A DNA stretch of 64,000 nt from DATFDN01 sp963756495 (GTDB lineage: Bacteria > Pseudomonadota > Alphaproteobacteria > Acetobacterales > Acetobacteraceae), in contig CAVWNS010000009.1 of NCBI GenBank assembly GCA_963756495.1, positions 248,001 to 312,000 on the forward strand. Reading direction: 5' to 3'. The position numbers and the translations under genes were made by a program. Shown one piece after another: positions 28,200-38,184 of the stretch. The notes under the pieces are model-generated. The model was not told the origin of the DNA. It saw nothing but the letters and a program-made list of their open reading frames with translations, and ran no database searches. Within the stretch, counting starts at the first letter, position 1, and each line of letters begins with the position of its first letter.

Positions 28200-30048
28200 G
28201 TGGCCGCCATCGAGGCGGCATTGGCGACCATGCCGGCGAGCCCGGGCGTCTATCGGATGCTCGATGCCAGGGGCGAAGCGCTGTACGTCGGCAAGGCCCG
28301 GAGCCTGAAGCGGCGCGTCGTCGCCTACGCCCAGCTCGGTCGCCTGCCGGAGCGGCTGCGACGCATGGTCTCGGAGACGGTCTCGATGGAGATCGTCACC
28401 ACCCACACCGAGGCCGAAGCGCTGCTGCTCGAGGCGAACCTGATCAAGCGCCTCAAGCCGCGGTTCAATATCGTTCTCCGCGACGACAAGTCTTACCCGT
28501 GGCTCATGCTGACCGAGGATCACCCCTTTCCGCAGATCGCCAAGCACCGGGGCGCCCAGGTGCGGCGGGGCAGCTACTGGGGTCCGTTCGCCTCGGCCTG
28601 GGCAGTCAACCAGACCGTGACGGCGATGCAGCGCGTGTTCCTGCTGCGATCGTGCCAGGACACGGTGTTCGCCAACCGCTCCCGCCCCTGCCTGCTGTTC
28701 CAGATCCGCCGCTGCTCGGCGCCCTGCGTGGGCCGGATCGACGCAGGACGACTACCTGCGGCTGGTTGCTCAGGCCAAGGCGTTCCTGGCCGGCCGATCC
28801 GCGGCGGTGCAGCGCGAGTTGGCGGCGGAGATGGAACAGGCCTCGGCGGCGCTGGAGTTCGAGCGGGCGGCGGCAGTGCGCGACCGCATCCGCGGCCTCA
28901 CCCATGTTCAGGGCAGCGACGTCGTCAACCCGGCAAGCCTGGAGGACGCGGACGTGGTGGCCGCCTGGCAGGCCGGGGGACAGACATGCGTTCAGGTGTT
29001 CTTCGTCCGTGGCGGACGCAATAACGGCAATCGGCCGTTTTTCCCGAGCCATGCGCGCGCGGAGGAGACCAGCGACGTGCTGGCCGCCTTCATCGCCCAG
29101 TTCTACGACGACAAGCCCCCGCCGCCCGTGGTGCTGCTGAACCATCCCCTGCCCGAGCAGGCCCTGGTGGCCGAGGCGTTGAGCCTGAAGGCCGGGCGCA
29201 AGGTGGACATCGCCGTTCCGCAACGCGGCGAGAAGCGCGCCGTGGTGGCGCATGCCGAGACCAACGCTCGCGAAGCCCTGGAGCGGAAGCTGGCGGAGGC
29301 CGCGGGGCAGGCGAAGCTGCTGGAGGGCGTCGCCCAGACGTTCCGGCTTCCCGGCCCGCCGGAGCGGATCGAGGTCTACGACAACAGCCACATCATGGGA
29401 ACCAGCCCCTATGGGGTGATGGTGGCGAGCGGCCCCGAGGGGTTCATCAAGTCCGCCTACCGCAAGTTCGCCATTCGAGGACCAATCGCCCCAGGCGACG
29501 ATTTCGCGATGATGCGGGAGGTGCTGGACCGCCGGTTCGGCCGGCTGGTGAAGGCGGAGGCCGAGGACGGGGTGCGTGCCGACTGGCCCGACCTCGTGCT
29601 GATCGACGGCGGGGCCGGCCAGCTTTCGGCGGCACGAACCGTGTTGCAGGACCTCGGCATCAGTGACGTGCCGCTGGTCGCCATCTCCAAGGGACCGGAC
29701 CGCGATGCCGGACGCGAGTGGTTTCACATGGACGCAAGCCCGCCGTTCCAGCTGCCCCCCCGCGACTCGGTTCTGTATTACTTGCAGCGCCTGCGCGACG
29801 AGGCGCACCGCTTCGCCATCACCACCCATCGTGCCGGTCGGTCCAAGGCACTCATCCGGAGCGAGCTGGACGAGATTTCCGGGATCGGCGCGGCGCGCAA
29901 GCGGGCGCTGCTGAACCATTTCGGCTCCGCGCGCGGCGTCAAGCAGGCGGGTTTGCCGGATCTGGAATCGGCACCGGGCATCTCCCGCGAGACGGCCCGG
30001 CGGGTCTATGCGCATTTCCATCCGGGTGTGCGGATGGAAGGTGCGTGA
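28200..30048 (+). CDS. uvrC: Excinuclease ABC subunit C (frameshifted as sequenced)
   Basis: UvrC makes both incisions of nucleotide excision repair. The GIY-YIG domain is at the start (SPGVYRMLDARGEALYVGKA), followed by the Cys-rich segment FANRSRPCLLFQIRRCSAPC, the UVR domain (EMEQASAALEFERAAAVRDRI), the RNase H-like nuclease part (YDNSHIMGTSPYGVMVA) and C-terminal helix-hairpin-helices. One G too many at 28746-28747 shifts the frame after residue ~182; corrected, the protein has 615 residues, as expected. A second extra G at 28197-28200 would extend the start to GTG 28172. Since UvrC is a conserved repair enzyme, sequence error is more likely than loss. Confidence 0.88.
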
Positions 30049-30119
30049 GATGGGGTAATCGGTCGCCGGCCGTTTTCCCCGCTAGGCTTGCAACCGACCA
30101 CAATGGAACGGAGCAAACC

Positions 30120-30253
30120 ATGCGTAAGGTTGTTGGCTCGACATCTCTCTGCAGAAAACCGCTGTCTGCGTGCTCGACCATGACGGCCGGCTCGTCTGGC
30201 AGGGCAAGGTTGATAGCGAACCCGGTCCACTCATTGAAAAGCTCCGGTCTTGA
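30120..30253 (+). mobile_element. IS110-family transposase N-terminal relic
   Basis: Starting at ATG 30120 the codons read MRKVVG and then, after a one-base shift, DISLQKTAVCVLDHDGRLVW followed by QGKVDSEPGPLIEKL and a stop at 30251. This is the opening of the DEDD catalytic domain of IS110-type transposases, including the first aspartate. The remaining ~300 residues and any downstream end are missing, so the element is a dead relic. It lies in the gap between uvrC and the acyl-CoA-dehydrogenase-like gene. Confidence 0.75.
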
Positions 30254-30344
30254 CCGCTGCTCCGCGCGGCGCACAGTGAACTTGCGGGCCGGGACGGAGA
30301 AACGGCACTAAACCGAATACAGAAATGAATTTGCGGGGGCTTCC

Positions 30345-31537
30345 ATGCGTAGCACAGCTTCATTGTCGTTCATCGACGCCGCCAAAGGATTGGCCCCGCA
30401 AATCCTGGCGGCCGCCAATGAAATCGAGCAGTCGCGACGCTCCCTGCGTCTTTGGTGGAAGCAATGGCGCAGGCCGGATTGTTTCGCCTTTGGATTCCGC
30501 GTGCCCTCGGCGGCGAAGAAACCGATCCGTTGACGTTTGTCCGTGTTCTCGAAGAGGTCTCAAAAGCGGACGGCGCCGTGGGCTGGTGTTTGGCGATCTG
30601 CGGCGGGAATAACGTGTTTGGCGGATATCTGCCCACAGAGGCGGCGCGACAAATTTATGGCAAAGACCCGGACGTCAGAACGGCGGGCGTGTTTCGACCA
30701 ACAGGGGACGCAACAGTGGTGGATGGTGGCTATCGCGTCACCGGTCGGTGGGCTCTCGCGAGCGGTTGCCAGCATTCCAACTGGATCGTGGGTGGCTGCC
30801 GGATCGTGGATGGTGGTCAGCCGCGCCTGAGGCCCGATGGCACGCCGGTCACGCGTATCCTGTTCTTCCCCGCCGCGGCGTGCGAAATCATCGACACGTG
30901 GCACAGCATCGGGCTCCGTGGCACAGGCAGCCACGACTTCGCGGTCGCCGATGTTTTTGTTCCCGCCACTCATTCGTTATCGTTCCAGGAGCCGCCCGTT
31001 GAGTTGGGTCCGCTCTACGCCTTACCCACGATCGCGCTATTCAGCGCTGGATTGGCCGCGGTGCCGCTTGGTATCGCCCGTCACGCCATTGAGATTTTGA
31101 CGGCGCTGGCGGGAACGAAGATCGCCAGCCGTTCGCGGCAGTCGATACGGGACGACGCCACCCTGCAGGCGAACCTTGGGCGCGCGGAAGCCTTAGTGCG
31201 CTCAGGTCGTGCCTATGTTTACGAGGCGCTTGACGAGGCATGGGAGGTGGTCAACGCGGGTCAGACTCTCGCCCTCGCGCAGCGTGCCGCGTTGTGGCTG
31301 GCTGGCACGCATGCGGCGAACACGGCCAAAGAGGCAGCCGAGTTGATGTTCAGTGCCGGTGGCTCGGCCTCACCCTACACGGGCAGCGGGCTCGAGCGTT
31401 GCGTGCGTGATATCCACGCGGCGGCTCAGCACATCATATTGACGGCCGCCAACTACCAAATGGTTGGTCAGGCGTTCCTCGGCGCGGATATGCGAGCGAC
31501 GCCTCTATTATCCTTAGACGATCGGAGCGGCGGATAA
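30345..31537 (+). CDS. Acyl-CoA dehydrogenase-like flavin monooxygenase/oxidoreductase (frameshift near start)
   Basis: A flavoprotein with the acyl-CoA dehydrogenase fold, about 397 residues after correction. The closest sub-group by eye is the HsaA/DszC-like monooxygenases: MAQAGLFRLWIPRALGGEE near the start, VEDGAVGWCLAI-like text, GTGSHDFAVADVFVP in the middle domain, and a helical C-terminus with ASPYTGSGLERCVRDIHAAAQH. Reading from ATG 30345 (MRSTASLSFIDAAKG) needs one base added near 30438, where CGGC probably became CGC; otherwise translation would start at 30452 and lose the first helix. Such enzymes use reduced flavin from a partner reductase; none is adjacent. Substrate unknown. 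Confidence 0.78.
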
Positions 31538-31704
31538 CGGAAGCGCCCAAGGATCACCGAGGGTCGATAGTGTCGGCGGGCTGCGAGACACCCTTGACTC
31601 ACCCTCTCCGATTACAAAAGGGTCGTTGCACCCGGCGCTGACCCGGAACGCGGGGTCAGACGAGCGTCATCACGAGAGCTTCGCAGGCCAGAAACGGCGT
31701 GCGG

Positions 31705-32388
31705 TCAGTCTGCCGGTGCGATCGCGGTGCTGCGGGTCGCCTCTGCCAAGGACGGGGCAGCCGTGATGGCGCTGGAGGATGGCGGCACGGCGGGTGTTCC
31801 GGCGGCGGCGGGAACGACGCGCGCCGGCTCCGGCAGGCGGATCAGCACGGTTGTGCCCGCCCCGGACCGCACGGTGATGTCCAGGGTGCCGCCCTGCAAG
31901 GCGACCAGACGCTCCGTCGCGCGCAGGTCGGCTGCCTGCACCGCCGGATCCACCTGCCGTCCATCGTCGAGCACCGAGATCTGTATGCGCCCGCCACGCC
32001 GGCCCGCGCCCACGAGCACGCGCCCCCCGCTGGTATGGCCGATCGCATTGCGGAGCACGTCCGCCAGCACCTGCCGAAGCGCCCGCCGATCGGTCCGGAG
32101 AGCCAGTCCGGCCTGGATCGCCGTCTCGAGCCGCACGAGGCGAGCGGCGGCTGCCGCATCCTGTTCGTAGACGGCGGCGCGGATTTCCAGCTCGACATCA
32201 AGCTGGTCGTCCTCGAGAGCACGTGGCCCAAGGACGAACGCGAGGGAAGCCGGCGCGTCCTGCCGGGGCCGATCGGTGCGTCCCGGCGACACCGCGCCTC
32301 GCCGCACCGCGACACCGCCAACCAACAGCATGCCCGTCGCAACCCCGGACAGCGCAACTATCGGAAGCCACAGGGCTTGCCACGTCAT
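31705..32388 (-). CDS. Membrane-anchored HATPase-domain protein (orphan, no phospho-acceptor domain)
   Basis: A 227-residue protein with one N-terminal transmembrane helix (LWLPIVALSGVATGMLLVGGV) and a GHKL ATPase-like domain: N-box LADVLRNAIGHTSG near residue 110, a degenerate G1 box SVLDDGRQVD near 138, and GGTLDITVRSGAGTTVLIRLP near 165. A histidine-containing dimerisation domain of the usual type is not visible, and no response regulator is adjacent. The ~35-residue C-terminal tail is Ala/Ser/Pro-rich. It may be a reduced sensor kinase or an anti-sigma-like ATPase; activity is uncertain because the G1 glycine pattern is incomplete. Confidence 0.65.
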   Translation of the reverse strand: MTWQALWLPIVALSGVATGMLLVGGVAVRRGAVSPGRTDRPRQDAPASLAFVLGPRALEDDQLDVELEIRAAVYEQDAAAAARLVRLETAIQAGLALRTDRRALRQVLADVLRNAIGHTSGGRVLVGAGRRGGRIQISVLDDGRQVDPAVQAADLRATERLVALQGGTLDITVRSGAGTTVLIRLPEPARVVPAAAGTPAVPPSSSAITAAPSLAEATRSTAIAPAD

Positions 32389-32412
32389 CGGCGCATCTAA
32401 ATGCCGCCCCGT

Positions 32413-33243
32413 CTAGAAATCGTAAAGAGCGGCCGGATTCTCGACCAGGACACGCCGGCGGACCGTCGTGTCGGGAACCCAGCCCAGGAACTGCGCGAGC
32501 AGCGGCCCCGGGTCCGGCTGCGGGCCGGGCGGCATGTGGACATGCGGCCAATCCGTGCCCCAGACGCAACGCTCGGGCGCCGCGCCGGCCAGCGCCTGGA
32601 TGTTCGCCGCCACGTCGTCCCACGGGTACCCGGCCGAGGAGGCGCGGTATCCGCACAGCTTCACCCAGGCCCGTCCCGTCCCCAGCAGTCTCAGCAGAGA
32701 CTGGAACTGCGGATGTCCGGTGCCCAGCGCGGACCGCACGCCGCCGATGTGATCGATGACGACATCGACCGGTAATTGCGCCAGCATCGGCGCCATCTCG
32801 TGGAGCTTGTCACCCTCCGCGTAGACTTGGACATGCCACCCCAGCGGGGCGATCCGGCGGGCAAGGGCCAATAGCTGATCCTCCGGCGTTCCGTTCCCGC
32901 TCACCAGATTGAAGCGGACTCCGCGCACCCCGCCCTCGTGCAGCCGTCGCAGGGCGGCATGGTCGAAGCTCTCGTCGATGACCGCGACCGCGCGTGCCCG
33001 CGCGGGACCGAAGCGCCGCACCGCATCCAGCGTCACGCCGTTATCGGTGCCATACGGGCTTGGCTGCACGACCACCATGCGCTCGATGCCCAGCCTCGCG
33101 GCGATCGCCTCGTAAGCCTCGATGCTCGCCTCGGGCAGTTCGTAGGCGCGGCCCGGATCGAGCGGGAAGCGCTCGAATGGCCCGAAGATGTGGAAATGAC
33201 AATCGCAGGACTGCGAGGGAGCCCTGGCGGATGCGCTGGTCAT
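32413..33243 (-). CDS. Amidohydrolase-2 family metal-dependent hydrolase (LigI-like)
   Basis: A 276-residue TIM-barrel hydrolase. The N-terminal metal site CDCHFHIFGP appears near residue 12, VVIDHIGG near 155, and WGTDWPHVHMP near 225; this set matches 2-pyrone-4,6-dicarboxylate lactonase and related members. The start at 33243 (MTSASARAP) was chosen because it follows GGAGGAG; an upstream ATG would overlap that site. With pobA elsewhere in the window, aromatic-acid degradation is plausible but the substrate is unproven. Confidence 0.85.
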   Translation of the reverse strand: MTSASARAPSQSCDCHFHIFGPFERFPLDPGRAYELPEASIEAYEAIAARLGIERMVVVQPSPYGTDNGVTLDAVRRFGPARARAVAVIDESFDHAALRRLHEGGVRGVRFNLVSGNGTPEDQLLALARRIAPLGWHVQVYAEGDKLHEMAPMLAQLPVDVVIDHIGGVRSALGTGHPQFQSLLRLLGTGRAWVKLCGYRASSAGYPWDDVAANIQALAGAAPERCVWGTDWPHVHMPPGPQPDPGPLLAQFLGWVPDTTVRRRVLVENPAALYDF

Positions 33244-33256
33244 GTCTCCTCCGATG

Positions 33257-34612
33257 TCAGTCGGTCCAGCCGACACGACGGGCCGCCCCAGCATAGGCGA
33301 CTCGCCGGGTCAGCGGGATGGGGCTTCGGCCGGCGGCCCGCTCCAGCACCAGGCGGACATCCGCGTCGAGCCCGGCCTTCTCGGCGGCGTCGAGGTAGAG
33401 CTGGTCCAGAATGTCCCGCTGGGCGTGGCTGCCGCCCAGCCGGTGCAGGCCGCCGAGCGCCGGGCGCATCAGCGCGACGGCCCTGGCATGGGCGCCCTGC
33501 GCGTGCGCCAGTGTCGCCTCGCTGACCGGCAGTGCATAGCGGCCGACGGTCTGGGCGGTTTCGCCAGCACCGCGCGCCTGCTCGCGCATGTCCGCCAACA
33601 GACGTTCGGCTGCACCGAAGCGTCCGGTCGCGCACAGCGCCATCGTCCAGTGCGGCAAGGTGAAGGCCGAGAGGCAGTCGCCGATCCGCGTCTCCGCCTT
33701 GTCGGCCAACTCGATCCACCGATCGCCCACGTCGATGCCCTGACGCTCGAGGCGAAACAGCATGGAGGCGGCATTCTGCACGTCGATATAGATGTCGGGC
33801 GCGGCCCGGGTCAGCGGAGCGGCGAGATCGCGGAATGCCGCATCGTACAAATCCAGCACCCGCGCGGTATCGCCGAGTTCGAGGTGAAAGAGGGCCTCGT
33901 GCCAGAACAGATGGTGACGCAAATTGCCCGCCGCGTCCCAATGCCCGCTTAGGTGGTTCACCCAGGCGATTCCCTCGGCCCGCCTGCCCTGCATTTCCAG
34001 CACATGCGCCACGCCGTGGGCGGCCCAGAGATCCCCCGGATCGCGATCGATGGCGGCCCGACCGGCAGCCTCGGCCTCGGCATAGCGCCCGCACTCCTCC
34101 AGCGCGAAGCAGCGGCAGGCCAGCAACGTGCCCCAGCCGGGCAAGTCCTCGCCCCAGTGACGCTCGACCGCGAACACCGAGGCGAGCATGCGGTCGGGCC
34201 GGCCGCGCCAGAAATCCACGAAGTGCGCAAGCCGGAACGCCAGGAGATCGCGAGGGTGATCGGCCAGGATTTGATCCCAGACGGCGACCGCGCGGTCGGG
34301 GTGGCCGGCCACCCAGGCATCGAGCGCGGTCACGTGCGCCTGCTCGCGCGCGGTCGCCAGGCGGGTGTGCCGGCGCGCCTCCTCGGCGGCGCTTCGCGCG
34401 ATATCGAGATTGACCCGTGCGAAGCTGAGTACGGCGAAATATCCACGGACGCAGTGTGCCAGGCCGAATGCGGGGTCCGCCGCCAGGACCGCCGTTACCC
34501 GTTGGGCGAGATCGGCGCGATTGGCGACATAACCCGCCACCAACTGGTCGAAGGCGGCCGCGGCCGGCCCCGAGTCGGTGGTCAGTGCGAGCCCGTTCGC
34601 GTCGTGATGCAT
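33257..34612 (-). CDS. TPR-like repeat protein of unknown function
   Basis: A 451-residue all-helical protein. It shows degenerate tetratricopeptide-like helices, for instance ALEECGRYAEAEAAGRAAIDRDPGDLWAAHGVAHVLEMQGR around residues 190-230, then a conserved-looking HLFWHEALFHLELGD. Proteins of this layout are often annotated as TPR or StaR-like. There is no signal peptide with the start at 34612 (MHHDANGL); an upstream in-frame start would add a poor hydrophobic leader. It lies 13 bases upstream of the amidohydrolase in the same orientation, so they are probably co-transcribed. Confidence 0.75.
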   Translation of the reverse strand: MHHDANGLALTTDSGPAAAAFDQLVAGYVANRADLAQRVTAVLAADPAFGLAHCVRGYFAVLSFARVNLDIARSAAEEARRHTRLATAREQAHVTALDAWVAGHPDRAVAVWDQILADHPRDLLAFRLAHFVDFWRGRPDRMLASVFAVERHWGEDLPGWGTLLACRCFALEECGRYAEAEAAGRAAIDRDPGDLWAAHGVAHVLEMQGRRAEGIAWVNHLSGHWDAAGNLRHHLFWHEALFHLELGDTARVLDLYDAAFRDLAAPLTRAAPDIYIDVQNAASMLFRLERQGIDVGDRWIELADKAETRIGDCLSAFTLPHWTMALCATGRFGAAERLLADMREQARGAGETAQTVGRYALPVSEATLAHAQGAHARAVALMRPALGGLHRLGGSHAQRDILDQLYLDAAEKAGLDADVRLVLERAAGRSPIPLTRRVAYAGAARRVGWTD

Positions 34613-34747
34613 GGGATGATCTCCTGCGGCGGCCGCGATCCCTAGCACAAACCCGGCGTTCCGGGCGGCCGCTGGAGGCGCGCATAATCGCTGTTGCAAC
34701 GGATTCGTGGTTCCAGTAAGGCCCCGCTAACAAGAGCGGAACACGAA

Positions 34748-35659
34748 ATGCCCCGATCGTCACGCCCGGCGCACCTCGACGCGCTCGAGGCCGAGAGCAT
34801 CCATATCCTGCGCGAGGCGGCTGCGCAGGCGGAACGGCCGGTGTTGCTCTACTCGATCGGCAAGGACAGCTCGGTTCTGCTGCACCTTGTGCTGAAGGCG
34901 TTCTTTCCGGCCCGGGCGCCATTCCCGCTGCTGCACATCGACACGATGTGGAAGTTCCGGGACATGATCGCGTTCCGCGACGCGACCGCCGCCCGCTTCG
35001 GACTTGATCTTCGCATCCATACCAACCCCGAGGGGCGACGCCAGGACGTCAACCCGTTCGACCATGACAGCATCACCTACAACCGGGTGATGAAGACCGA
35101 CGCGCTGAAGCAGGCGCTCGACGCCGGCCGCTACGATTGCGCGATCGGGGGCGCCCGCCGCGACGAAGAGCGCTCGCGCGCCAAGGAGCGCGTGTTCTCG
35201 GTGCGCGGCCCCGGCCATACATGGGAGCCGAAGTTGCAGCGCCCGGAGCTGTGGCGGATCTACAATGGCCAACTCGCGCCGGGTGAGACGCTGCGTGTGT
35301 TCCCGTTGTCGAACTGGACCGAGCTGGATGTGTGGTCCTACATCCTGCACGAAGGCATCGACGTCGTGCCGCTCTATTTCGCCAAGCCACGCCCGACGAT
35401 CGATCGCAACGGCGCGCTGATCGTCGTCGATGACGACCGGATGCGCCTCCGCCCGGGCGAGAGGTCGGTGCCGCGCCTGGTGCGCTTCCGCTCGCTCGGC
35501 TGCTACCCGCTCAGCGCCGCCGTGGAGTCCGCCGCCGCGACGGTCGAGGAGATCGTGGCGGAGATGCACGCGACGCGTCTATCGGAGCGCGCCGGGCGCC
35601 TGATCGACTTCGACCAGGACGCCTCGATGGAAAAGAAGAAGCGCGAGGGATACTTCTGA
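34748..35659 (+). CDS. cysD: Sulfate adenylyltransferase subunit 2
   Basis: A 303-residue CysD that forms APS from sulfate and ATP together with CysN. The PP-loop LLYSIGKDSSVLLHL is near residue 35, followed by LLHIDTMWKFRDMIAFRD, AIGGARRDEERSRAKERVFS, and the C-terminal RAGRLIDFDQDASMEKKKREGYF, all characteristic. ATG 34748 gives family length. Its TGA overlaps the cysNC ATG (TGATG), so the subunits are made together. Confidence 0.96.
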   Translation: MPRSSRPAHLDALEAESIHILREAAAQAERPVLLYSIGKDSSVLLHLVLKAFFPARAPFPLLHIDTMWKFRDMIAFRDATAARFGLDLRIHTNPEGRRQDVNPFDHDSITYNRVMKTDALKQALDAGRYDCAIGGARRDEERSRAKERVFSVRGPGHTWEPKLQRPELWRIYNGQLAPGETLRVFPLSNWTELDVWSYILHEGIDVVPLYFAKPRPTIDRNGALIVVDDDRMRLRPGERSVPRLVRFRSLGCYPLSAAVESAAATVEEIVAEMHATRLSERAGRLIDFDQDASMEKKKREGYF

Positions 35660-37497
35660 TGCCGGATTCGATCCTTCGCGTCCTGACCTGCGGCAGCGTC
35701 GATGACGGCAAGTCTACGCTGATCGGCCGCCTGCTGTTCGAATGCGGCGCCGTGCCCGATGACGTGCTGGCCGCGCTGGAAAGCGATTCCCGTCGTTTCG
35801 GCACCGTGGAGGGCGGCACCGACTACGCCCTGCTCGTGGACGGGTTGGCGGCCGAGCGTGAACAGGGCGTCACCATCGACGTGGCCTACCGCTTCTTCGA
35901 GACGCCGCGCCGGCGCTTCATCCTGGCCGACGCGCCGGGGCACCAGCAGTACACGCGCAACATGGCGACCGGCGCTTCGCTTGCCGATCTCGCCGTGCTG
36001 CTCGTGGACGCGCGCAAGGGGCTGCTGGCGCAGACGCGCCGCCACGCCGCGATCGCCACGCTGCTCGGCGTGCGTCAGATCGTACTGGCGGTGAACAAGC
36101 TCGACCTGGTCGGCTTCGACGAGGGCGTGTTCGACCGGATCGTGGCGGAGTTCGCGGCATTGCGCGAAAGTCTCGGCCCGCACGATGTGCGCGCCATCCC
36201 GGTCTGCGCGCGCGACGGCGACAATATCGCCGCTGCGAGTGCGCGCATGGATTGGTATCGCGGCCCCACGCTGCTCGCGGCACTGGAGCGGGCGGAGATC
36301 GCCGGGATGGCGGCCGGCCCGGCGCGGCTGCCCGTGCAATGGGTGAACCGCCCCAGTCACAGCTTCCGCGGCTACGCCGGCACGCTTGCCGGCGGCGTGC
36401 TGCGGGCGGGTACGCCGATGGTGAACGCGCTCGCGCGCACCGAGGCGCGGGTGGCGCGCATCGTCACCGCGGACGGCGATCTTGAACAGGCCGCGCCCGG
36501 GCAGGCGGTGACGCTGGTGTTGGATCGCGAGATCGACGTTTCGCGCGGCGACGTGCTGGCCGTGGCGCCGGCCCCGGAGCTGGCCGAGCAGATCACCGCT
36601 CGCGTCGTGTGGATGGACGACACGCCGCTGTTCCGCGGCCGCGCCTACCTGCTCATGCTGGGTGCGCGCGCGGTGATCGCGACGGTCACCGAGATCACGA
36701 GCCGGGTGGACATCGAGACGCTGGCGGAGGAGCCGGCGCGCGAGCTGAAATTGAACGAGATCGGGCAGATCAGCATCGCCCTGTCGCAGCCGGTGGCGTG
36801 CGAGCCTTACGCCCTCAGCCGCGAGATGGGCGGCTTCATCCTGGTGGACCGGCTGACCCGCAACACGGTGGGCGCCGGCATGGTGGCCGAGATCACCTCG
36901 GCGCGCAGCCCGATCTACTGGCACCACCTCGACGTGGACAAAGCGGCGCGGGCCTCGTTGAAGGCCCAGCGACCGGCGGTGCTGTGGTTCACCGGCCTGT
37001 CGGGCGCGGGCAAATCGACCATCGCCAACCTGGTCGAGAAGCGCCTGCTCGCGCAGGGGCGCCACACTATGACGCTGGACGGCGACAACGTCCGCCACGG
37101 CCTCAACCGCGATCTCGGTTTCAGCGAGGCCGATCGGGTGGAGAACATCCGCCGCGTGGCGGAGGTCTCCAAGCTGTTTGTGGAAGCCGGGCTGATCGTG
37201 CTCGTCTCGTTCATCTCCCCTTACCGCGCCGAGCGGATGCTGGCGCGCGAGGCGGTGGAGATGGACGAGTTCCTGGAGATCTTCGTCGATACGCCGGTGG
37301 ACGAGTGCCGCCGGCGCGACCCGAAGGGCCTCTACGCCAAGGCCGATGCCGGGGTGATCCGCAACTTTACCGGCGTGACGGCACCCTATGAGCAGCCGCT
37401 CGACCCCGAGATCCGGCTGCGCACGCTGGAAGGTCCGCCCGAGATGCTGGCCGAGCAGGTCTTTCATGCATTGCGAGAGCGCGGCATCGTCATCTGA
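35659..37497 (+). CDS. cysNC: Bifunctional sulfate adenylyltransferase subunit 1 / adenylylsulfate kinase
   Basis: A 612-residue fusion of CysN and CysC. The GTPase half has GSVDDGKSTLIGRLLF near residue 12, DAPGHQQYTRNMATGAS near 92 and NKLDLV near 147. The kinase half begins near residue 430 with WFTGLSGAGKSTIANLVE and includes LDGDNVRHGLNRDLGFS. Together with CysD it converts sulfate to APS and then PAPS for assimilation or sulfation. The fused form is usual in many alphaproteobacteria. No PAPS reductase or sulfotransferase lies in the window. Confidence 0.96.
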   Translation: MPDSILRVLTCGSVDDGKSTLIGRLLFECGAVPDDVLAALESDSRRFGTVEGGTDYALLVDGLAAEREQGVTIDVAYRFFETPRRRFILADAPGHQQYTRNMATGASLADLAVLLVDARKGLLAQTRRHAAIATLLGVRQIVLAVNKLDLVGFDEGVFDRIVAEFAALRESLGPHDVRAIPVCARDGDNIAAASARMDWYRGPTLLAALERAEIAGMAAGPARLPVQWVNRPSHSFRGYAGTLAGGVLRAGTPMVNALARTEARVARIVTADGDLEQAAPGQAVTLVLDREIDVSRGDVLAVAPAPELAEQITARVVWMDDTPLFRGRAYLLMLGARAVIATVTEITSRVDIETLAEEPARELKLNEIGQISIALSQPVACEPYALSREMGGFILVDRLTRNTVGAGMVAEITSARSPIYWHHLDVDKAARASLKAQRPAVLWFTGLSGAGKSTIANLVEKRLLAQGRHTMTLDGDNVRHGLNRDLGFSEADRVENIRRVAEVSKLFVEAGLIVLVSFISPYRAERMLAREAVEMDEFLEIFVDTPVDECRRRDPKGLYAKADAGVIRNFTGVTAPYEQPLDPEIRLRTLEGPPEMLAEQVFHALRERGIVI

Positions 37498-38131
37498 GGC
37501 GCTGGAGGCGCTCGTCGCCTCCGTCCGCGCCTGCCACGCGTGCCAGGACCTGCCGCTGGGGCCGCGACCAGTACTCCGCGTGTCGGCTACGGCACGCGTG
37601 CTGATCGCCAGCCAGGCGCCGGGCACGAAGGCGCACGAGAGCGGTGTGCCGTGGAACGATGCCTCGGGCGATCGGCTGCGCCTCTGGCTCGGCATGGACC
37701 GTGACGCGTTCTACGATGAGGGTGCCATCGCGATCCTCCCGACGGGCCTCTGCTACCCCGGCCGCCTGCCGAATGGCGGCGACGCTCCGCCGCGACCGGA
37801 ATGCGCGCCGCTCTGGCACGCCCGCCTGCTTGCCGCGATGCCGGCGATCCGCCTCACGCTGCTGGTCGGCGGTTACGCCCAGCGCGACTCGCTCGGAGCC
37901 GGCGCGGTTTCCGAGCGAGTGCGCCGGTTCCGCGAGCACCTTCCACATGCCTTTCCCCTGCCCCATCCGTCCTGGCGGACGACGGGATGGGAGCGGCGGA
38001 ATTCATGGTTCGCGGCGGAGGTCTTGCCGGCGCTGCGCGGGGCTGTGGCTGACGCGCTTTCATCCGACATTTCCCCACTGCATCAATCTGGCGGCCGGAC
38101 GTTGCAAGTCGGCCGGCCCGTCTCGATGTAG
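37466..38131 (+). CDS. Uracil-DNA glycosylase family protein
   Basis: A 221-residue member of the uracil-DNA glycosylase superfamily, in the branch with ASQAPGTKAHESGVPWNDASGD near residue 48, where canonical enzymes have GxxPG motif 1. Motif 2 appears as PHPSWRTTGW near residue 170. A CHAC pair near residue 27 could be a remnant of the iron-sulfur cluster type. It probably removes damaged bases or acts on related nucleic-acid lesions, but several members of this branch are uncharacterised. The start ATG overlaps the end of cysNC by 32 bases in another frame, implying coupled translation. Confidence 0.75.
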   Translation: MHCESAASSSEALEALVASVRACHACQDLPLGPRPVLRVSATARVLIASQAPGTKAHESGVPWNDASGDRLRLWLGMDRDAFYDEGAIAILPTGLCYPGRLPNGGDAPPRPECAPLWHARLLAAMPAIRLTLLVGGYAQRDSLGAGAVSERVRRFREHLPHAFPLPHPSWRTTGWERRNSWFAAEVLPALRGAVADALSSDISPLHQSGGRTLQVGRPVSM

Positions 38132-38184
38132 GATCGGCCGGCCTGACTCGACGGAGCTGGCCGCGTCAACCCAGGAGAGCGGCT

